DNA from: Martelella sp. NC20
Lineage (GTDB): Bacteria > Pseudomonadota > Alphaproteobacteria > Rhizobiales > Rhizobiaceae
NCBI RefSeq assembly: GCF_013459645.1
Contig: NZ_CP054861.1
Location: forward strand, 4,762,001 to 4,826,000
DNA: 64,000 nt
Direction: 5' to 3'
Shown: one piece after another, positions 45,869 to 55,336 of the stretch
Layout of the letters: every line of letters begins with the position of its first letter
Numbering within the stretch: the first letter of the stretch is position 1
The notes under the pieces: generated by a model
Told to the model about the DNA's origin: nothing
The model's input: the letters and a program-made list of their open reading frames with translations, nothing else
Database searches by the model: none
Made by a program: the position numbers and the translations under genes

Positions 45869-46525
45869 ATGAGCATTTCCGAGGCAGCAGACCGAACGCC
45901 GATCGATCAGGCTTTCCGCAGGGCGGCAAAGCACTCGCGCACCGTTCGGCGGCTGAAGATATTGCTGCCGATCGCCGCATTCGCGATCGCGCTCGCGCTG
46001 ATCGCCACCGCCTTCGTGCAATCGCTGATGCCCGAAAATGTATCGCTTGGCGCGGCCACCATCGAAGACGGCATGATCGTCATGACCAATCCCGGCATCA
46101 CCGGTCGCAACCGCGACGGCATACCGTATTCGCTGAAAGCCGACCGGGCGCTTCTTCCCGCCGCCAATCCCGATGACAGCACCGTGCTGCTGGAAAACGT
46201 GGTCGCCCAGGTCCCGGTCGAGGATTCGGTGACGGCGATCGTCGATGCGGCGCGCACGCTCTACAACCGCGCGACCGAGCACCTCGAGATCGACGAACCC
46301 TTCACCATCAAGCTTTCGAACGGCATGCATGCGGAATTCAACTCCGCCACTATCGATATCCAGGGCGGCACGCTCAAAAGCGATGATCCGGTCACGGTGA
46401 CCGCGCCGCAGGCCTCGGTGGTTGCCCGAAACGTAAATATCACCGATAACGGACAGAAAATTCGGTTCGGGGGCGGTGTCCATGTTACACTTTCTCCTTC
46501 TGCCCTGGGCCAGGGCGATCAGTGA
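45869..46525 (+). CDS. lptC: LPS export protein LptC
   Basis: LptC is the bitopic inner-membrane part of the Lpt bridge that carries LPS to the outer membrane. The 218-residue protein has one N-terminal membrane helix (about 30-54, LKILLPIAAFAIALALIATA). A periplasmic beta-jellyroll follows (MTNPGITGRNRDGIPYSLKA and later repeats). The ATG at 45869 gives this layout; an upstream ATG at 45785 is unlikely. The stop overlaps the region of the lptA ribosome-binding site. Confidence 0.9.
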   Translation: MSISEAADRTPIDQAFRRAAKHSRTVRRLKILLPIAAFAIALALIATAFVQSLMPENVSLGAATIEDGMIVMTNPGITGRNRDGIPYSLKADRALLPAANPDDSTVLLENVVAQVPVEDSVTAIVDAARTLYNRATEHLEIDEPFTIKLSNGMHAEFNSATIDIQGGTLKSDDPVTVTAPQASVVARNVNITDNGQKIRFGGGVHVTLSPSALGQGDQ

Positions 46526-46533
46526 GGTTATCG

Positions 46534-47097
46534 ATGGAGTTGGGCATTCTTAAATTCAGAACCGGCATGATCCCGGCGGCGGTCGCGATCGCCTCGATCT
46601 GTTTCGCCAGCCTTCCGGCAAAAACGGCATTCGCCCAGTCCACCGAGACCACCGGTTTCCAACTCGCCGGCGATCAACCGATCAATATCGACGCCGATGA
46701 ATTCGAGGTCGATGACGCGACCAAGCTGATCACCTTTTCCGGCAATGTCGTTGCCGTGCAGGGCGTCAACACGGTGCGCGCCGCCAAGATGACGGTGCGC
46801 TACGAAGGCGGCTCCACCGGCATTGCCTCGGGCCAGGGCGATATCGACCGGATCGATCTTACCGGCGGCGTTCGTCTCGATACTGATACCCAGTCGGCAA
46901 CCGGCGACACCGGCCATTTCGACATGCCGAGCCAGCAATTCGTGCTGGAGGGCAAGGAAGTGGTGCTCAAGGAAAACGGTAATGTCTTCGTCGGCTGCAA
47001 GCTGACGGTCAACATGGCAAGCAGCCAGGCCAAGCTTGATGCCTGTGGCAAGCGCGTCCAGATCCGTCTCAATCCGCAATCGCGGTCGGGCAACTGA
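46534..47097 (+). CDS. lptA: LPS transport periplasmic protein LptA
   Basis: LptA forms the periplasmic bridge for LPS. The 187-residue protein has a signal peptide (about 1-36, [20 protein letters not shown]) and an OstA-like domain: [39 protein letters not shown]. The ATG at 46534 has GAGG seven bases upstream; a GTG four codons earlier overlaps the lptC stop. It lies between lptC and lptB as in most proteobacteria. Confidence 0.93.
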   Translation: MELGILKFRTGMIPAAVAIASICFASLPAKTAFAQSTETTGFQLAGDQPINIDADEFEVDDATKLITFSGNVVAVQGVNTVRAAKMTVRYEGGSTGIASGQGDIDRIDLTGGVRLDTDTQSATGDTGHFDMPSQQFVLEGKEVVLKENGNVFVGCKLTVNMASSQAKLDACGKRVQIRLNPQSRSGN

Positions 47098-47110
47098 TCC
47101 GGGGGTGCAA

Positions 47111-47929
47111 GTGAACAAGACACAATCCCCAGCGCCGCGGCCTGCAGCCCCGACGGCACAAACCGCGTCGCCCAAAGCGGGCAACGGCCGACGCACCGTC
47201 AATTACGAAGGCACGCTGATTGCCGAAGGCCTGACCAAGTCCTACCGCAACCGCCGCGTCGTGAACGGCGTGTCGCTGGTCGTGCGCCGCGGAGAGGCCG
47301 TCGGCCTGCTCGGCCCGAATGGCGCCGGCAAGACCACCTGCTTCTACATGATCACCGGCCTTGTCCCGGTCGACGAAGGCCGTATCGCGCTGCATGGGCG
47401 CGATGTCACGGGCCTGCCGATGTATCGCCGCGCCAGGCTCGGCGTCGGCTACCTGCCGCAGGAGGCCTCGATCTTCCGCGGACTGACCGTCGAAAACAAC
47501 ATCCGCGCCGTTCTGGAACTCACACCGCTGAAAAAACGCGAACGCGAGGACAAGCTCGAACAGCTGATGGAGGAGTTCGGCATCGCAGGGCTCAGGAAGT
47601 CGCCGGCCGTGGCGCTTTCGGGCGGGGAGCGGCGACGCCTCGAGATCGCCCGCGCGCTTGCCACGGATCCGGCCTTCATGCTGCTTGACGAACCGTTTGC
47701 GGGCGTCGACCCGATTTCGGTCTCGGATATCCAGGGCCTGATCCGTCATCTGACGCAGCGCGGCATCGGCGTGCTGATCACCGACCACAATGTGCGCGAA
47801 ACGCTCGGCATGATCGACCGGGCCTATATCATTCATGCCGGTGAGGTTCTGACCCACGGCAAGGCCTCGGAAATCGTCGCCAACAGCGATGTCCGCAGGC
47901 TTTATCTCGGCGATAATTTCAGCCTTTGA
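47111..47929 (+). CDS. lptB: LPS export ABC transporter ATPase LptB
   Basis: LptB powers LPS extraction with LptF and LptG. The 272-residue ATPase has Walker [17 protein letters not shown] (about 67-82), signature [16 protein letters not shown], Walker [17 protein letters not shown] and the H-loop in [10 protein letters not shown]. It carries an N-terminal Pro/Ala-rich extension of about 30 residues that E. coli LptB lacks. The GTG start at 47111 follows GGGGGTGCAA. Immediately downstream comes rpoN, as in many proteobacteria. Confidence 0.95.
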   Translation: MNKTQSPAPRPAAPTAQTASPKAGNGRRTVNYEGTLIAEGLTKSYRNRRVVNGVSLVVRRGEAVGLLGPNGAGKTTCFYMITGLVPVDEGRIALHGRDVTGLPMYRRARLGVGYLPQEASIFRGLTVENNIRAVLELTPLKKREREDKLEQLMEEFGIAGLRKSPAVALSGGERRRLEIARALATDPAFMLLDEPFAGVDPISVSDIQGLIRHLTQRGIGVLITDHNVRETLGMIDRAYIIHAGEVLTHGKASEIVANSDVRRLYLGDNFSL

Positions 47930-48061
47930 GGTCATGCGCCGGAGTTTGAGAGCGCGCTCTCGATTCAGGCTTGATCCGCAAGCAATTTTTATGCCAATCT
48001 CCCCGCCTGAACAGGTCGGCTTCTGCCGGCCATGCATTTTTCGTGGGGGTTTTGCGTTTTC

Positions 48062-49588
48062 ATGGCACTCGGCGCCAATCTGTTTCTGAGGCAGAACCAA
48101 TCGCTGGTTATGACCCCGCAGTTGATGCAGTCGATCCAGCTTCTGCAGATGCCGCATGCGGAGCTCACCGCCTTTATCGCGCAGGAAGTCGAAAAGAACC
48201 CGCTTCTGGAAATGACCGGCGATGAAGGCCGCGGGGATGAAAAGCACGAAGCCGCTGAGCTTGTCGCACATGAAAGCCCGGAGCCTTCGAGCGACTGGTT
48301 CCGCGAAGACCGCCAGGCCTCCGACAGCCTGAAGGAAAGCCTCGACAGCAATTACGACAGCGCTTTCAGCGAGGATGCCCCGCCGCTCCGGCCCGATGCG
48401 CCAGAGCTGATGAGCCAGTGGAAGTCGATGCCCGGCAGCGGCAGCGCCGATCACGTCGACCTCGACGAGTTCGTCGCCAGCCGGCGCTGCCTGCGCGACC
48501 ATGTGACCGACCAGATCGCCCTGACCTTCCGCAGCGCGCGCGCGCAGGCGATCGCACGCCACCTGATCGACTATCTCGACGAGGCCGGATATTTCCAGGG
48601 GGAGCCGCACGAAATTGCCGCCAGCGTCGGGATCGATACGGACGAGGTGACGCAGGTGCTTTCAGCGCTCAAATCGCTCGATCCGCCGGGCATTTTCGCT
48701 CAGTCTCTGTCGGATTGCCTGCGCGAGCAGCTCAGGCAATGCGGCAGGCTGGACCCCGCCATGGAGGCCCTGGTCGACAATCTCGATCTTTTGGCGCGAC
48801 GGGATTTTCAGAAACTGAGGCGCATCTGCGGGGTCGATGACGACGACCTGCTCGACATGTTGGGGGAATTGCGAAGGCTGAACCCGAAACCCGCCAGCGC
48901 GTTCTCCAGCCACCCGAGCGAATCAGTCCTGCCCGACGTCATCGTCACCGAGAGGCCCGGCGGCGACTGGCAGATCGAACTCAACAGCGACACCCTGCCG
49001 AGGGTGCTGGTCAATCGCTCGTATCTGGCCCAGGTCAGGGCATCGCAGGGCATGTCGGAGGCTGACCGCACCTTCCTCAACACCTGCCTGCAGAATGCCA
49101 ACTGGCTGACCCGCAGCCTGGATCAGCGGGCCCGCACCATACTGAAGGTCGCCGGTGAGATCGTACGCCTGCAGGACGGTTTCCTCCGACATGGCGTCGA
49201 CCATCTGCGCCCGCTCAATCTCAGAACGGTGGCGGATGCGATCAAGATGCACGAATCGACCGTCAGCCGGGTCACCTCCAACAAGTTCATCCTCACGCCG
49301 CGCGGGCTGTTCGAACTGCGCTATTTCTTTACCGTTTCGATCGCCGGCGCCGATGAGGACGCCGCGAGCCACTCCGCCGAAGCCGTGCGCCACAAGATCA
49401 GGCGGCTGATCGACACCGAGATGCCGGCCACAGTGCTTTCCGACGATGACATCGCCGCGGCGCTGAAGGAAGACGGGATCACGCTTGCCCGCCGGACGGT
49501 TGCCAAATACCGCGAAGCCATGAACATCCCCTCCTCCGTCCAGCGCCGGCGGGAGAAGCGGGCCTATGCCCGGGTTGCTGCCGGCTGA
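48062..49588 (+). CDS. rpoN: RNA polymerase sigma-54 factor
   Basis: RpoN directs transcription of nitrogen, C4-dicarboxylate and other activator-dependent genes. The 508-residue protein begins MALGANLFLRQNQSLVMTPQ, whose Gln-rich region I binds activators. It has the helix-turn-helix around VADAIKMHESTVSRVTSNKF (about 394-413) and ends with the RpoN box in ARRTVAKYREAMN (about 479-491). The ATG at 48062 matches rhizobial homologues; an ATG at 48032 would add ten residues. The following genes are hpf and ptsN. Confidence 0.97.
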   Translation: MALGANLFLRQNQSLVMTPQLMQSIQLLQMPHAELTAFIAQEVEKNPLLEMTGDEGRGDEKHEAAELVAHESPEPSSDWFREDRQASDSLKESLDSNYDSAFSEDAPPLRPDAPELMSQWKSMPGSGSADHVDLDEFVASRRCLRDHVTDQIALTFRSARAQAIARHLIDYLDEAGYFQGEPHEIAASVGIDTDEVTQVLSALKSLDPPGIFAQSLSDCLREQLRQCGRLDPAMEALVDNLDLLARRDFQKLRRICGVDDDDLLDMLGELRRLNPKPASAFSSHPSESVLPDVIVTERPGGDWQIELNSDTLPRVLVNRSYLAQVRASQGMSEADRTFLNTCLQNANWLTRSLDQRARTILKVAGEIVRLQDGFLRHGVDHLRPLNLRTVADAIKMHESTVSRVTSNKFILTPRGLFELRYFFTVSIAGADEDAASHSAEAVRHKIRRLIDTEMPATVLSDDDIAAALKEDGITLARRTVAKYREAMNIPSSVQRRREKRAYARVAAG

Positions 49589-49916
49589 AGCGGCGAAGGC
49601 CGGACAAAACAACGGCCGCATTGACTTCGCCGTCCATGAACGCTAGAGCATCCGCCGCAAAGGGGCGCGAACCGACAGTTTAATGGTTTTGTGACCGGAC
49701 GCCGGCGTCGATATGACGAGCCCAACTGGCGGACGGCACGAAAAACGCGGAACGAATTGCAAATTTCCCGCTGGCAAACGGCTGAAAAAAGCCCAAATAC
49801 ATATCGATGACCGGTTGTCATCGCACTGCCACTCGGGCCGACAAACCGAACCTCTTGGAGGAGATCGAGGCTTGGCCTACACTGGCTCGTGCAAACACGA
49901 AAAGAAGGGAATAACC

Positions 49917-50489
49917 ATGAGTGTTCGCGTCTCGGGCAAACAGATGGAAGTCGGCGAGGCTTTCCGCGAAAGAATCGAGGACCAGATCGAGGAAGCGGTC
50001 ACGAAATATTTCGACGGCGGCTATTCGAGCCAGGTAACCGTGGAAAAGGCCGGCGGCGGCTTTGAGGCCGATTGCAAGGTCCACCTCGACAGCGGCGCCG
50101 TGCTACACGCGGCCGGCAAGGCGCACGATCCCCAGGCCGCCTTCGAGGCAGCCTTCGAGCGGATCGCCAAGCGCCTGCGCCGCTACAAGCGCAAGCTGAA
50201 GGACCACCATCACAATGGCCATGCCGTTTCCGCCGAATTTGCCTATTCGGTGATGGACACGCCACCGGAGGATGACGCGGAAATTCCCGAGGACTACGCG
50301 CCGGCGATCGTCGCGGAGGCCCGGGCCGAGGTGCGCACCATGGCTGTGGCAACCGCCGTCATGGCGCTGGACATGACCGACAAGCCGCTGATGCTGTTCC
50401 GCAACCCGGACAACAAGACGCTGAACATCGTGTATCGCCGCCCGGATGGCAATATCGGCTGGATCGACACAGCCGGCATTCAGGGCTGA
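49917..50489 (+). CDS. hpf: Long ribosome hibernation promoting factor
   Basis: Long HPF dimerises 70S ribosomes into inactive 100S particles. The 190-residue protein has the N-terminal S30AE domain (VRVSGKQMEVGEAFRERIED, then AAFERIAKRLRRYKRKLKDH). The C-terminal dimerisation domain is about 133-190, with FRNPDNKTLNIVYRRPDGNI. The ATG at 49917 follows AAGGGAATAACC. The 328-bp gap after rpoN (49589-49916) holds no gene and no clear sigma-54 or EcfG site. Confidence 0.95.
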   Translation: MSVRVSGKQMEVGEAFRERIEDQIEEAVTKYFDGGYSSQVTVEKAGGGFEADCKVHLDSGAVLHAAGKAHDPQAAFEAAFERIAKRLRRYKRKLKDHHHNGHAVSAEFAYSVMDTPPEDDAEIPEDYAPAIVAEARAEVRTMAVATAVMALDMTDKPLMLFRNPDNKTLNIVYRRPDGNIGWIDTAGIQG

Positions 50490-50542
50490 CTTCAAACCGG
50501 CGGGCGCCGCAAGGCGTCCGCTTCACGCCAGGATACCAGGAC

Positions 50543-51007
50543 ATGGCACTCGACGACCTGCTGAAACAGGAAGCGATCATCCCCGCCCTCAAGGCCAATT
50601 CCAAGAAGCAATTGCTGCAGGAACTCGCCGCCCGGGCGGAAGCCGTGACCGGGATACCGGAGCGTGAAATCTTCGACATCGTGCTGCAACGCGAGCGGCT
50701 GGGCTCGACCGGCGTCGGCAACGGCATCGCCATCCCGCACGGCAAGCTGCCGAAGCTCGACCACATCGCCGGCGTTTTCGCGCGGCTTCAGCACCCGGTG
50801 AATTTCGACGCGCTCGACGACCAGCCCGTCGACCTCGCCTTTCTGCTGCTGGCGCCGGAAGGCGCTGGCGCGGATCATTTGAAAGCGCTCTCACGGGTCG
50901 CCCGCCTGCTGCGTGACCCGGAACTGACCCGCAAGCTGCGCGCCTCCGATACCGAAAGCGCGATCTACGCCTTCCTGAATTCCGACCCGGATTCCTCGGC
51001 GGCCTGA
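50543..51007 (+). CDS. ptsN: Nitrogen PTS EIIA protein PtsN
   Basis: PtsN is the terminal phosphoacceptor of the nitrogen-related PTS and regulates K+ transport, nutrient use and sensor kinases. The 154-residue protein carries the phosphorylated His66 in GNGIAIPHGKLPKL. It is downstream of hpf with a 53-bp gap, completing the rpoN-hpf-ptsN order. A family A repeat element follows directly. Confidence 0.95.
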   Translation: MALDDLLKQEAIIPALKANSKKQLLQELAARAEAVTGIPEREIFDIVLQRERLGSTGVGNGIAIPHGKLPKLDHIAGVFARLQHPVNFDALDDQPVDLAFLLLAPEGAGADHLKALSRVARLLRDPELTRKLRASDTESAIYAFLNSDPDSSAA

Positions 51008-51064
51008 GGGACCTCGCACCCGGGTCTCTTTTTCCCATTATTCTATACGGCGCTGAATGCAAAA

Positions 51065-51308
51065 GGGCGCTCCGCGATGACGGAACGCCCGGACTGCTGC
51101 CAAAGCCCCCTCCTCCGTCATGCCGGGCTTGAGCCGGCATCCAGGGCAGTATGGCGATGTCGTTACGATAAATATGATGATGCTAATGCGCCCGTCGCTC
51201 CGCCGTCATCCCGGCTCAGGGCCGGGATGAGGGCGCGGAGGAGGAAACGCCGTGACTGCGCACAGAGCTTCTGAACAAATTGAGGCGCTCCGCGATCGCG
51301 GAACGCCT
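51065..51308. repeat. MITE-like palindromic element, copy 2, with flanking terminator duplication
   Basis: The body is 51091-51282 (192 bp). It is flanked by two 26-bp hairpins, 51065-51090 and 51283-51308, which share the arms GGCGCTCCGCG...CGGAACGCC. They differ at four positions; the two end changes (G..C against A..T) keep the stem paired. The left copy has an A-run before it and so serves as the minus-strand terminator of grpE. The core arms CCGTCATGCCGG and CCGGGATGAGGG are recognisable, but the internal conserved segment of the other copies is replaced. The terminal repeats are more eroded. Confidence 0.78.
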
Positions 51309-51342
51309 CAATAATTTCAATGCCAGCGCATTTCAGTGCGCC

Positions 51343-51969
51343 TTACTCGTCCTTCGGCGCCTCTTCGGCGGCTTGCGGCTGCTCCGCTTTCGGACCGCCC
51401 TTTGAAACGCCGACCATCGCCGGACGCAGCACCCGCTCGCCAATCATGTAGCCGGCCTGCACCACCTGCACCACCGTGTTGGCGGGGATCTCCGGGTTCG
51501 GCACTTCGAACATCGCCTGGTGGATATTGGGGTCGAAGCGCTCGCCCTCGGCCTCGATCTTCTTCACGCCGTGACGTTCGAGGCCGGAAAGCATCGAACG
51601 CTCGGTCATTTCGACGCCTTCGATGAAGCCCCTGATTTCCTCGGTGCGCTTGTCTTGCGGGATCGCATCGAGCGCGCGGCGCAGATTGTCGGAAACGCCG
51701 AGCATGTCGCGCGCGAACGCGGTCACGGCGTAGGCCTTGGCGTCCTTGACATCGCGGGCGGTGCGGCGGCGCAGGTTTTCCATCTCGGCGGCAAGCCGCA
51801 GCAACTGGTCGCGCTGCTTTTCGTTTTCGGCGCGCAGGATATCGATCGGATCGGGTTCGGCCTCTTCGGCGATATCCTCGGCGGCTGCAGCGTCCATCTC
51901 GGCTTCGAGGTCGAGCACCGTTTCCCTGATTTCCTCGTCAGTTCCGTTTTTCTTGGTCTCGTCGGTCAT
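51343..51969 (-). CDS. grpE: Nucleotide exchange factor GrpE
   Basis: GrpE releases ADP from DnaK. The 208-residue protein has an acidic N-terminus and a long coiled coil (about 40-95: [34 protein letters not shown]). The C-terminal beta domain has [14 protein letters not shown] and [20 protein letters not shown]. It is downstream of hrcA across 109 bp. Transcription probably ends at the paired hairpins of the downstream repeat. Confidence 0.96.
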   Translation of the reverse strand: MTDETKKNGTDEEIRETVLDLEAEMDAAAAEDIAEEAEPDPIDILRAENEKQRDQLLRLAAEMENLRRRTARDVKDAKAYAVTAFARDMLGVSDNLRRALDAIPQDKRTEEIRGFIEGVEMTERSMLSGLERHGVKKIEAEGERFDPNIHQAMFEVPNPEIPANTVVQVVQAGYMIGERVLRPAMVGVSKGGPKAEQPQAAEEAPKDE

Positions 51970-52078
51970 GACGTCTCCGCAGATTGCATTCCATTGGTGA
52001 ATTTATTGAGCCCCGATATCGAGGTTAAGCATCGAAAAATCAAGGTCCGATATGGGGCCGGTATGGGTTTTGCCGCAA

Positions 52079-53167
52079 TCAGCGCCTACTGGAAAGCCGC
52101 GACAGCAGATGGGCGGTATAATCGACCATCGGCACGACACGCGCATAGTTCAGGCGGGTCGGCCCGATCACGCCGACAGCGCCGACGACCTGATTGTCGC
52201 CGTCGCGATAGGGCGCGACCACCAGCGAGGAACCGGACAGCGAAAACAGCTTGTTTTCCGAGCCGATGAAGATCCTGACGCCGGAGCCGCTTTCGGCAAG
52301 GTTGATCAGCTCGATCAGGCTGTCCTTCTTTTCGAGATCGTCGAACAGCATGCGCAACCGGTCGATATCGGCGGCATCCGCCACCCCTTCGAGCAGATTG
52401 GCGCGCCCGCGCACGATCAGCCGCCCCGGATTGCCGTCTTCGTTACTGCCCGACCACAAGGCAAGTCCGCGCCCCACGAGATCCTGCGACAACTGATCGA
52501 GTTCGTGGCGCACCCGGTCCTTCAACCGCGTCAGCACCGATTTCAGCTCCGGCAGCGTCTGGCCGTTCAGATGGGCATTGAGAAAATTCGCGGCCGCCGT
52601 CAGTTGCGAAGAGGTGGTGCCGGCGGGAAGATCGATGATCCGGTTTTCGACCTGATTGTGCTCGCCGACCAGCACGGCCAGCGCCTTGGTCGGCTCCAGA
52701 CGGATGAACTCGACATGTTTCAGCACGGTGTCGCTCTTCGACGTCATCACCAGTCCGGCCCCGCGCGACATGCCGGAGAGCATCTGGCTCGCCTCGTCCA
52801 GCAGCGTCTCCACCGGCTGGCCGCTGCCGATACCGCCCATCTGGCGTTCGATCTCGGCGCGCTCGCCCTCGGCAAGGTCGCCGATCTGCATATAGGCATC
52901 CACGAAGAAGCGCAGGCCGCTTTCGGTCGGCAGCCGGCCGGCGCTGATATGCGGGGCATAGATCAGGCCGAGTTCCTCGAGATCGCTCATGACGTTGCGC
53001 ACCGATGCCGGCGACAGCGACATCGGCAGAAGCCGCGACAGATTGCGCGAGCCGAGCGGCTCGCCGCTCTCCAGATAGGTTTCGACAATGCGGCGGAACA
53101 CCTCGCGCGAGCGGTCGTCGAGCGAGATGGCGGGCATATCAACCTTTGTTTTGCGATCTGTGGTCAT
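52079..53167 (-). CDS. hrcA: Heat-inducible transcription repressor HrcA
   Basis: HrcA represses groESL-type operons through CIRCE elements and needs GroEL for activity. The 362-residue protein has an N-terminal winged helix (about 14-75: [40 protein letters not shown]). A GAF-like domain follows, ending with the conserved [21 protein letters not shown] rhizobial-type promoter lies upstream (-35 TTGCGC, -10 TATATT). No CIRCE inverted repeat is present in the window, so its own targets lie elsewhere. It is divergent from rph. Confidence 0.96.
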   Translation of the reverse strand: MTTDRKTKVDMPAISLDDRSREVFRRIVETYLESGEPLGSRNLSRLLPMSLSPASVRNVMSDLEELGLIYAPHISAGRLPTESGLRFFVDAYMQIGDLAEGERAEIERQMGGIGSGQPVETLLDEASQMLSGMSRGAGLVMTSKSDTVLKHVEFIRLEPTKALAVLVGEHNQVENRIIDLPAGTTSSQLTAAANFLNAHLNGQTLPELKSVLTRLKDRVRHELDQLSQDLVGRGLALWSGSNEDGNPGRLIVRGRANLLEGVADAADIDRLRMLFDDLEKKDSLIELINLAESGSGVRIFIGSENKLFSLSGSSLVVAPYRDGDNQVVGAVGVIGPTRLNYARVVPMVDYTAHLLSRLSSRR

Positions 53168-53202
53168 GCACCTTTGCCGGAACGTGAGAAAGCTTCCCGC
53201 CT

Positions 53203-53230
53203 AATATAGTGCGAAGCCGCGCGGGCGCAA
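53203..53230 (-). promoter_or_regulatory. Candidate hrcA promoter
   Basis: On the minus strand, TTGCGC (53230-53225) and TATATT (53208-53203) are separated by 16 bp. The -10 is flanked by CTATAT, as common in rhizobial housekeeping promoters. It lies 36-63 bp before the hrcA start in the hrcA-rph divergent gap. Confidence 0.5.
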
Positions 53231-53317
53231 TTGAGGGCTGATCTCACACCGTTTTTCTTTGCAAAAGCGGGCGCATGCTCGTAGAACGCGGCCAAAGGCA
53301 ACCGGAAGGACCACACC

Positions 53318-54040
53318 ATGCGGCCATCAGGCAGACAACTCACCCAGATGCGCAAAGTCTCGTTCGAGCGCGGCTACTCCAAGCACGCCGAAGGCTCCTG
53401 CCTGGTGAAGTTCGGAGACACCCATGTGCTGTGCACCGCCTCGCTCGAAGAGCGCGTGCCGCCGTGGCTGCGCAATGGCGGCAAGGGCTGGGTGACGGCC
53501 GAATACGGCATGCTGCCGCGCGCCACCGGGGAACGCATGCGCCGCGAGGCATCCGCCGGCAAGCAGGGCGGCCGCACGCTCGAAATCCAGCGCCTGATCG
53601 GCCGTTCGCTGCGCGCCGTCGTCGATCTCGAAGCGCTGGGAGAGCGCCAGATCAGCGTCGACTGCGACGTGATCCAGGCCGATGGCGGCACCCGCACGGC
53701 CTCCATCACCGGCGCATGGATCGCTCTGCATGATTGCCTGAAGTGGATGGAAGCGCGCAACATGGTCAAGTCCGGCAAGGTGCTGAAGGACCATGTCGCG
53801 GCGATTTCCTGCGGCATCTTCGCCGACCAGCCGGTCATCGACCTCGATTATCTCGAGGATTCCTCCGCCGAGACCGACGCCAATTTCGTCATGACCGGCG
53901 CCGGCGGGATCGTCGAGATCCAGGGCACCGCCGAAGGCAAGCCGTTCAGCCAGGACGAGTTCCTGACGCTGCTGGATCTGGCCCGCAACGGTGTTGCCGA
54001 ACTGGTCGAGTTGCAGAAGAAGACCGTCGAGGGCGCGTGA
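53318..54040 (+). CDS. rph: Ribonuclease PH
   Basis: RNase PH trims tRNA 3' ends by phosphorolysis and forms a hexamer. The 240-residue protein shows [20 protein letters not shown] (about 31-50) and [17 protein letters not shown] (about 64-80), then the phosphate-site [18 protein letters not shown] and the central [20 protein letters not shown]. Length is normal. The ribosome-binding site is GGAAGGACC. It is divergent from hrcA and followed four bases later by a VOC gene. Confidence 0.97.
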   Translation: MRPSGRQLTQMRKVSFERGYSKHAEGSCLVKFGDTHVLCTASLEERVPPWLRNGGKGWVTAEYGMLPRATGERMRREASAGKQGGRTLEIQRLIGRSLRAVVDLEALGERQISVDCDVIQADGGTRTASITGAWIALHDCLKWMEARNMVKSGKVLKDHVAAISCGIFADQPVIDLDYLEDSSAETDANFVMTGAGGIVEIQGTAEGKPFSQDEFLTLLDLARNGVAELVELQKKTVEGA

Positions 54041-54044
54041 CGCG

Positions 54045-54458
54045 ATGACCAGCCCGATCGCCGCCATTCTGGAGACCGCGCTTTACGTCGATGACCTCGA
54101 CGCCGCCGAGCGGTTTTACGGCGGCGTTCTGGGCCTTGAGAGGATTTCTCGCGCCGGCGACCGGCATGTGTTCTTCCGCTGCGGCCCGGGCGTGCTTCTT
54201 ATCTTCAATCCGGACGAGACGATCATACCCGCGCCGCCGGATGCCCTGCCCGTTCCCGCCCACGGCGCGCGCGGCCCGGGCCATGCCTGTTTCCGGCTTG
54301 AAGGCGACGATTTCGCAGCCCTGCTCAAGCGCCTCGCCGACCATGACATCGCCATCGAAAGCGATTTCCGCTGGCCGAACGGCGCCCGCTCCGTCTATTT
54401 CCGCGACCCCGCCGGCAACAGCCTTGAATGCGCCGAGGGCAGGCTCTGGGGGGTGTGA
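54045..54458 (+). CDS. VOC-superfamily (glyoxalase-like) protein
   Basis: The 137-residue protein is a single VOC domain: AILETALYVDDLDAAERFYG at the start, PGVLLIFNPDE in the middle, and FRDPAGNSLECAEGRLW at the end, with the metal-ligand Glu. The start at 54045 follows the rph stop by four bases, with GAGGGCGCGTGA acting as ribosome-binding site, so it is coupled to rph. The substrate is unknown; it is not closely similar to the VOC protein at 8578. Confidence 0.85.
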   Translation: MTSPIAAILETALYVDDLDAAERFYGGVLGLERISRAGDRHVFFRCGPGVLLIFNPDETIIPAPPDALPVPAHGARGPGHACFRLEGDDFAALLKRLADHDIAIESDFRWPNGARSVYFRDPAGNSLECAEGRLWGV

Positions 54459-54485
54459 TGACGAGGTTTGCGTCCCTCCTCCCTT

Positions 54486-54640
54486 CAATCTCTCCCCTTG
54501 AGGGAGAGATGCCCCGACAGGGGCAGAGAGGGGTGAACCGTTTCGGCAAATTCGGAATTGGCGGCTCACGCCCTATACCCCTCTCTGTCGCTTTCGCGAC
54601 ATCTCCCCCTCAAGGGGGGAGATTGGTTGGGGGCTATGCG
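54486..54640. repeat. Dispersed palindromic repeat, family B, copy 3
   Basis: This element lies between the VOC gene and rdgB. It is almost the same as the copy at 40904 in both arms: CTCTCCCCTTGAGGGAGAG, GCCCCGACAGGGGC, TGTCGCTTTCGCGACA, CTCCCCCTCAAGGGGGGAG. The centre, about 45 bp, is different. The outer ends AATCTC and GAGATT are complementary. No gene is seen in 54459-54677. Confidence 0.87.
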
Positions 54641-54677
54641 GCCAAAACCCTTTCATCCTGCCTTATTGGGACCTGAC

Positions 54678-55322
54678 ATGCGCAAACTCGAGACCAAGAC
54701 CATCGTCGTCGCTAGCCACAATGCCGGAAAGATCGCGGAGATCGCGGACCTGATCGGCCCGCTAGGTTTTTCCGCACGATCGGCGGCCGAACTGAATTTC
54801 GACGTGCCCGAAGAGACCGGTACGACATTCGAGGAAAACGCCGCCATCAAGGCGCTGGCCTCGGCTCGCAAATCCGGCATGCCGGCGCTTGCCGATGATT
54901 CCGGGATCGCCGTCGACGCGCTCGATGGCGCGCCGGGCGTCTATACCGCCGACTGGGCGGAAACGGCCGATGGCAGCCGCGATTTCGCGATGGCGATGGA
55001 AAAGGTCGAGAAGCTGCTGGCGGAAAAAGGCGCAACCACGCCCGAAAACCGCACCGCCCGCTTCGTCTGCGTCCTCTGTCTCGCCTGGCCCGATGGCCAC
55101 ACCGAGACCTTCCGGGGCGAGGTCGAGGGCACGCTGATCTGGCCGCCGCGCGGCGACAAGGGCCATGGCTACGACCCGGTGTTCAGGCCGGCGGGCCATG
55201 ACAGGACCTTCGGTGAAATGGAAACCGACGAGAAGACCCGTGGCGGGCCTGAGGATGGCGGCGCGCTGTCGCATCGCGCCCGCGCCTTCCGCCTGTTCGT
55301 CGAAAAGGGGCTGTCACGCTGA
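54678..55322 (+). CDS. rdgB: dITP/XTP pyrophosphatase (RdgB/HAM1)
   Basis: The enzyme hydrolyses non-canonical purine triphosphates (dITP, XTP) to keep them out of nucleic acids. The 214-residue protein has the signature [20 protein letters not shown] (about 9-28). Other family motifs follow: [38 protein letters not shown] and [10 protein letters not shown]. The ATG at 54678 starts just before [18 protein letters not shown]. It is followed 14 bp later by hemW. Confidence 0.96.
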   Translation: MRKLETKTIVVASHNAGKIAEIADLIGPLGFSARSAAELNFDVPEETGTTFEENAAIKALASARKSGMPALADDSGIAVDALDGAPGVYTADWAETADGSRDFAMAMEKVEKLLAEKGATTPENRTARFVCVLCLAWPDGHTETFRGEVEGTLIWPPRGDKGHGYDPVFRPAGHDRTFGEMETDEKTRGGPEDGGALSHRARAFRLFVEKGLSR

Positions 55323-55336
55323 GCGATCCGCAAACC

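Noticed and set aside
49589..49916. GGAAC at 49749 upstream of hpf as a further EcfG promoter, or a sigma-54 site.
   Set aside because: At the correct spacing the sequence is CTGG rather than CGTT, and no TGGCAC-N5-TTGC was found.
53168..53317. Search for a CIRCE element near hrcA.
   Set aside because: No TTAGCACTC-N9-GAGTGCTAA type inverted repeat is present here or elsewhere in the intergenic regions of the window.
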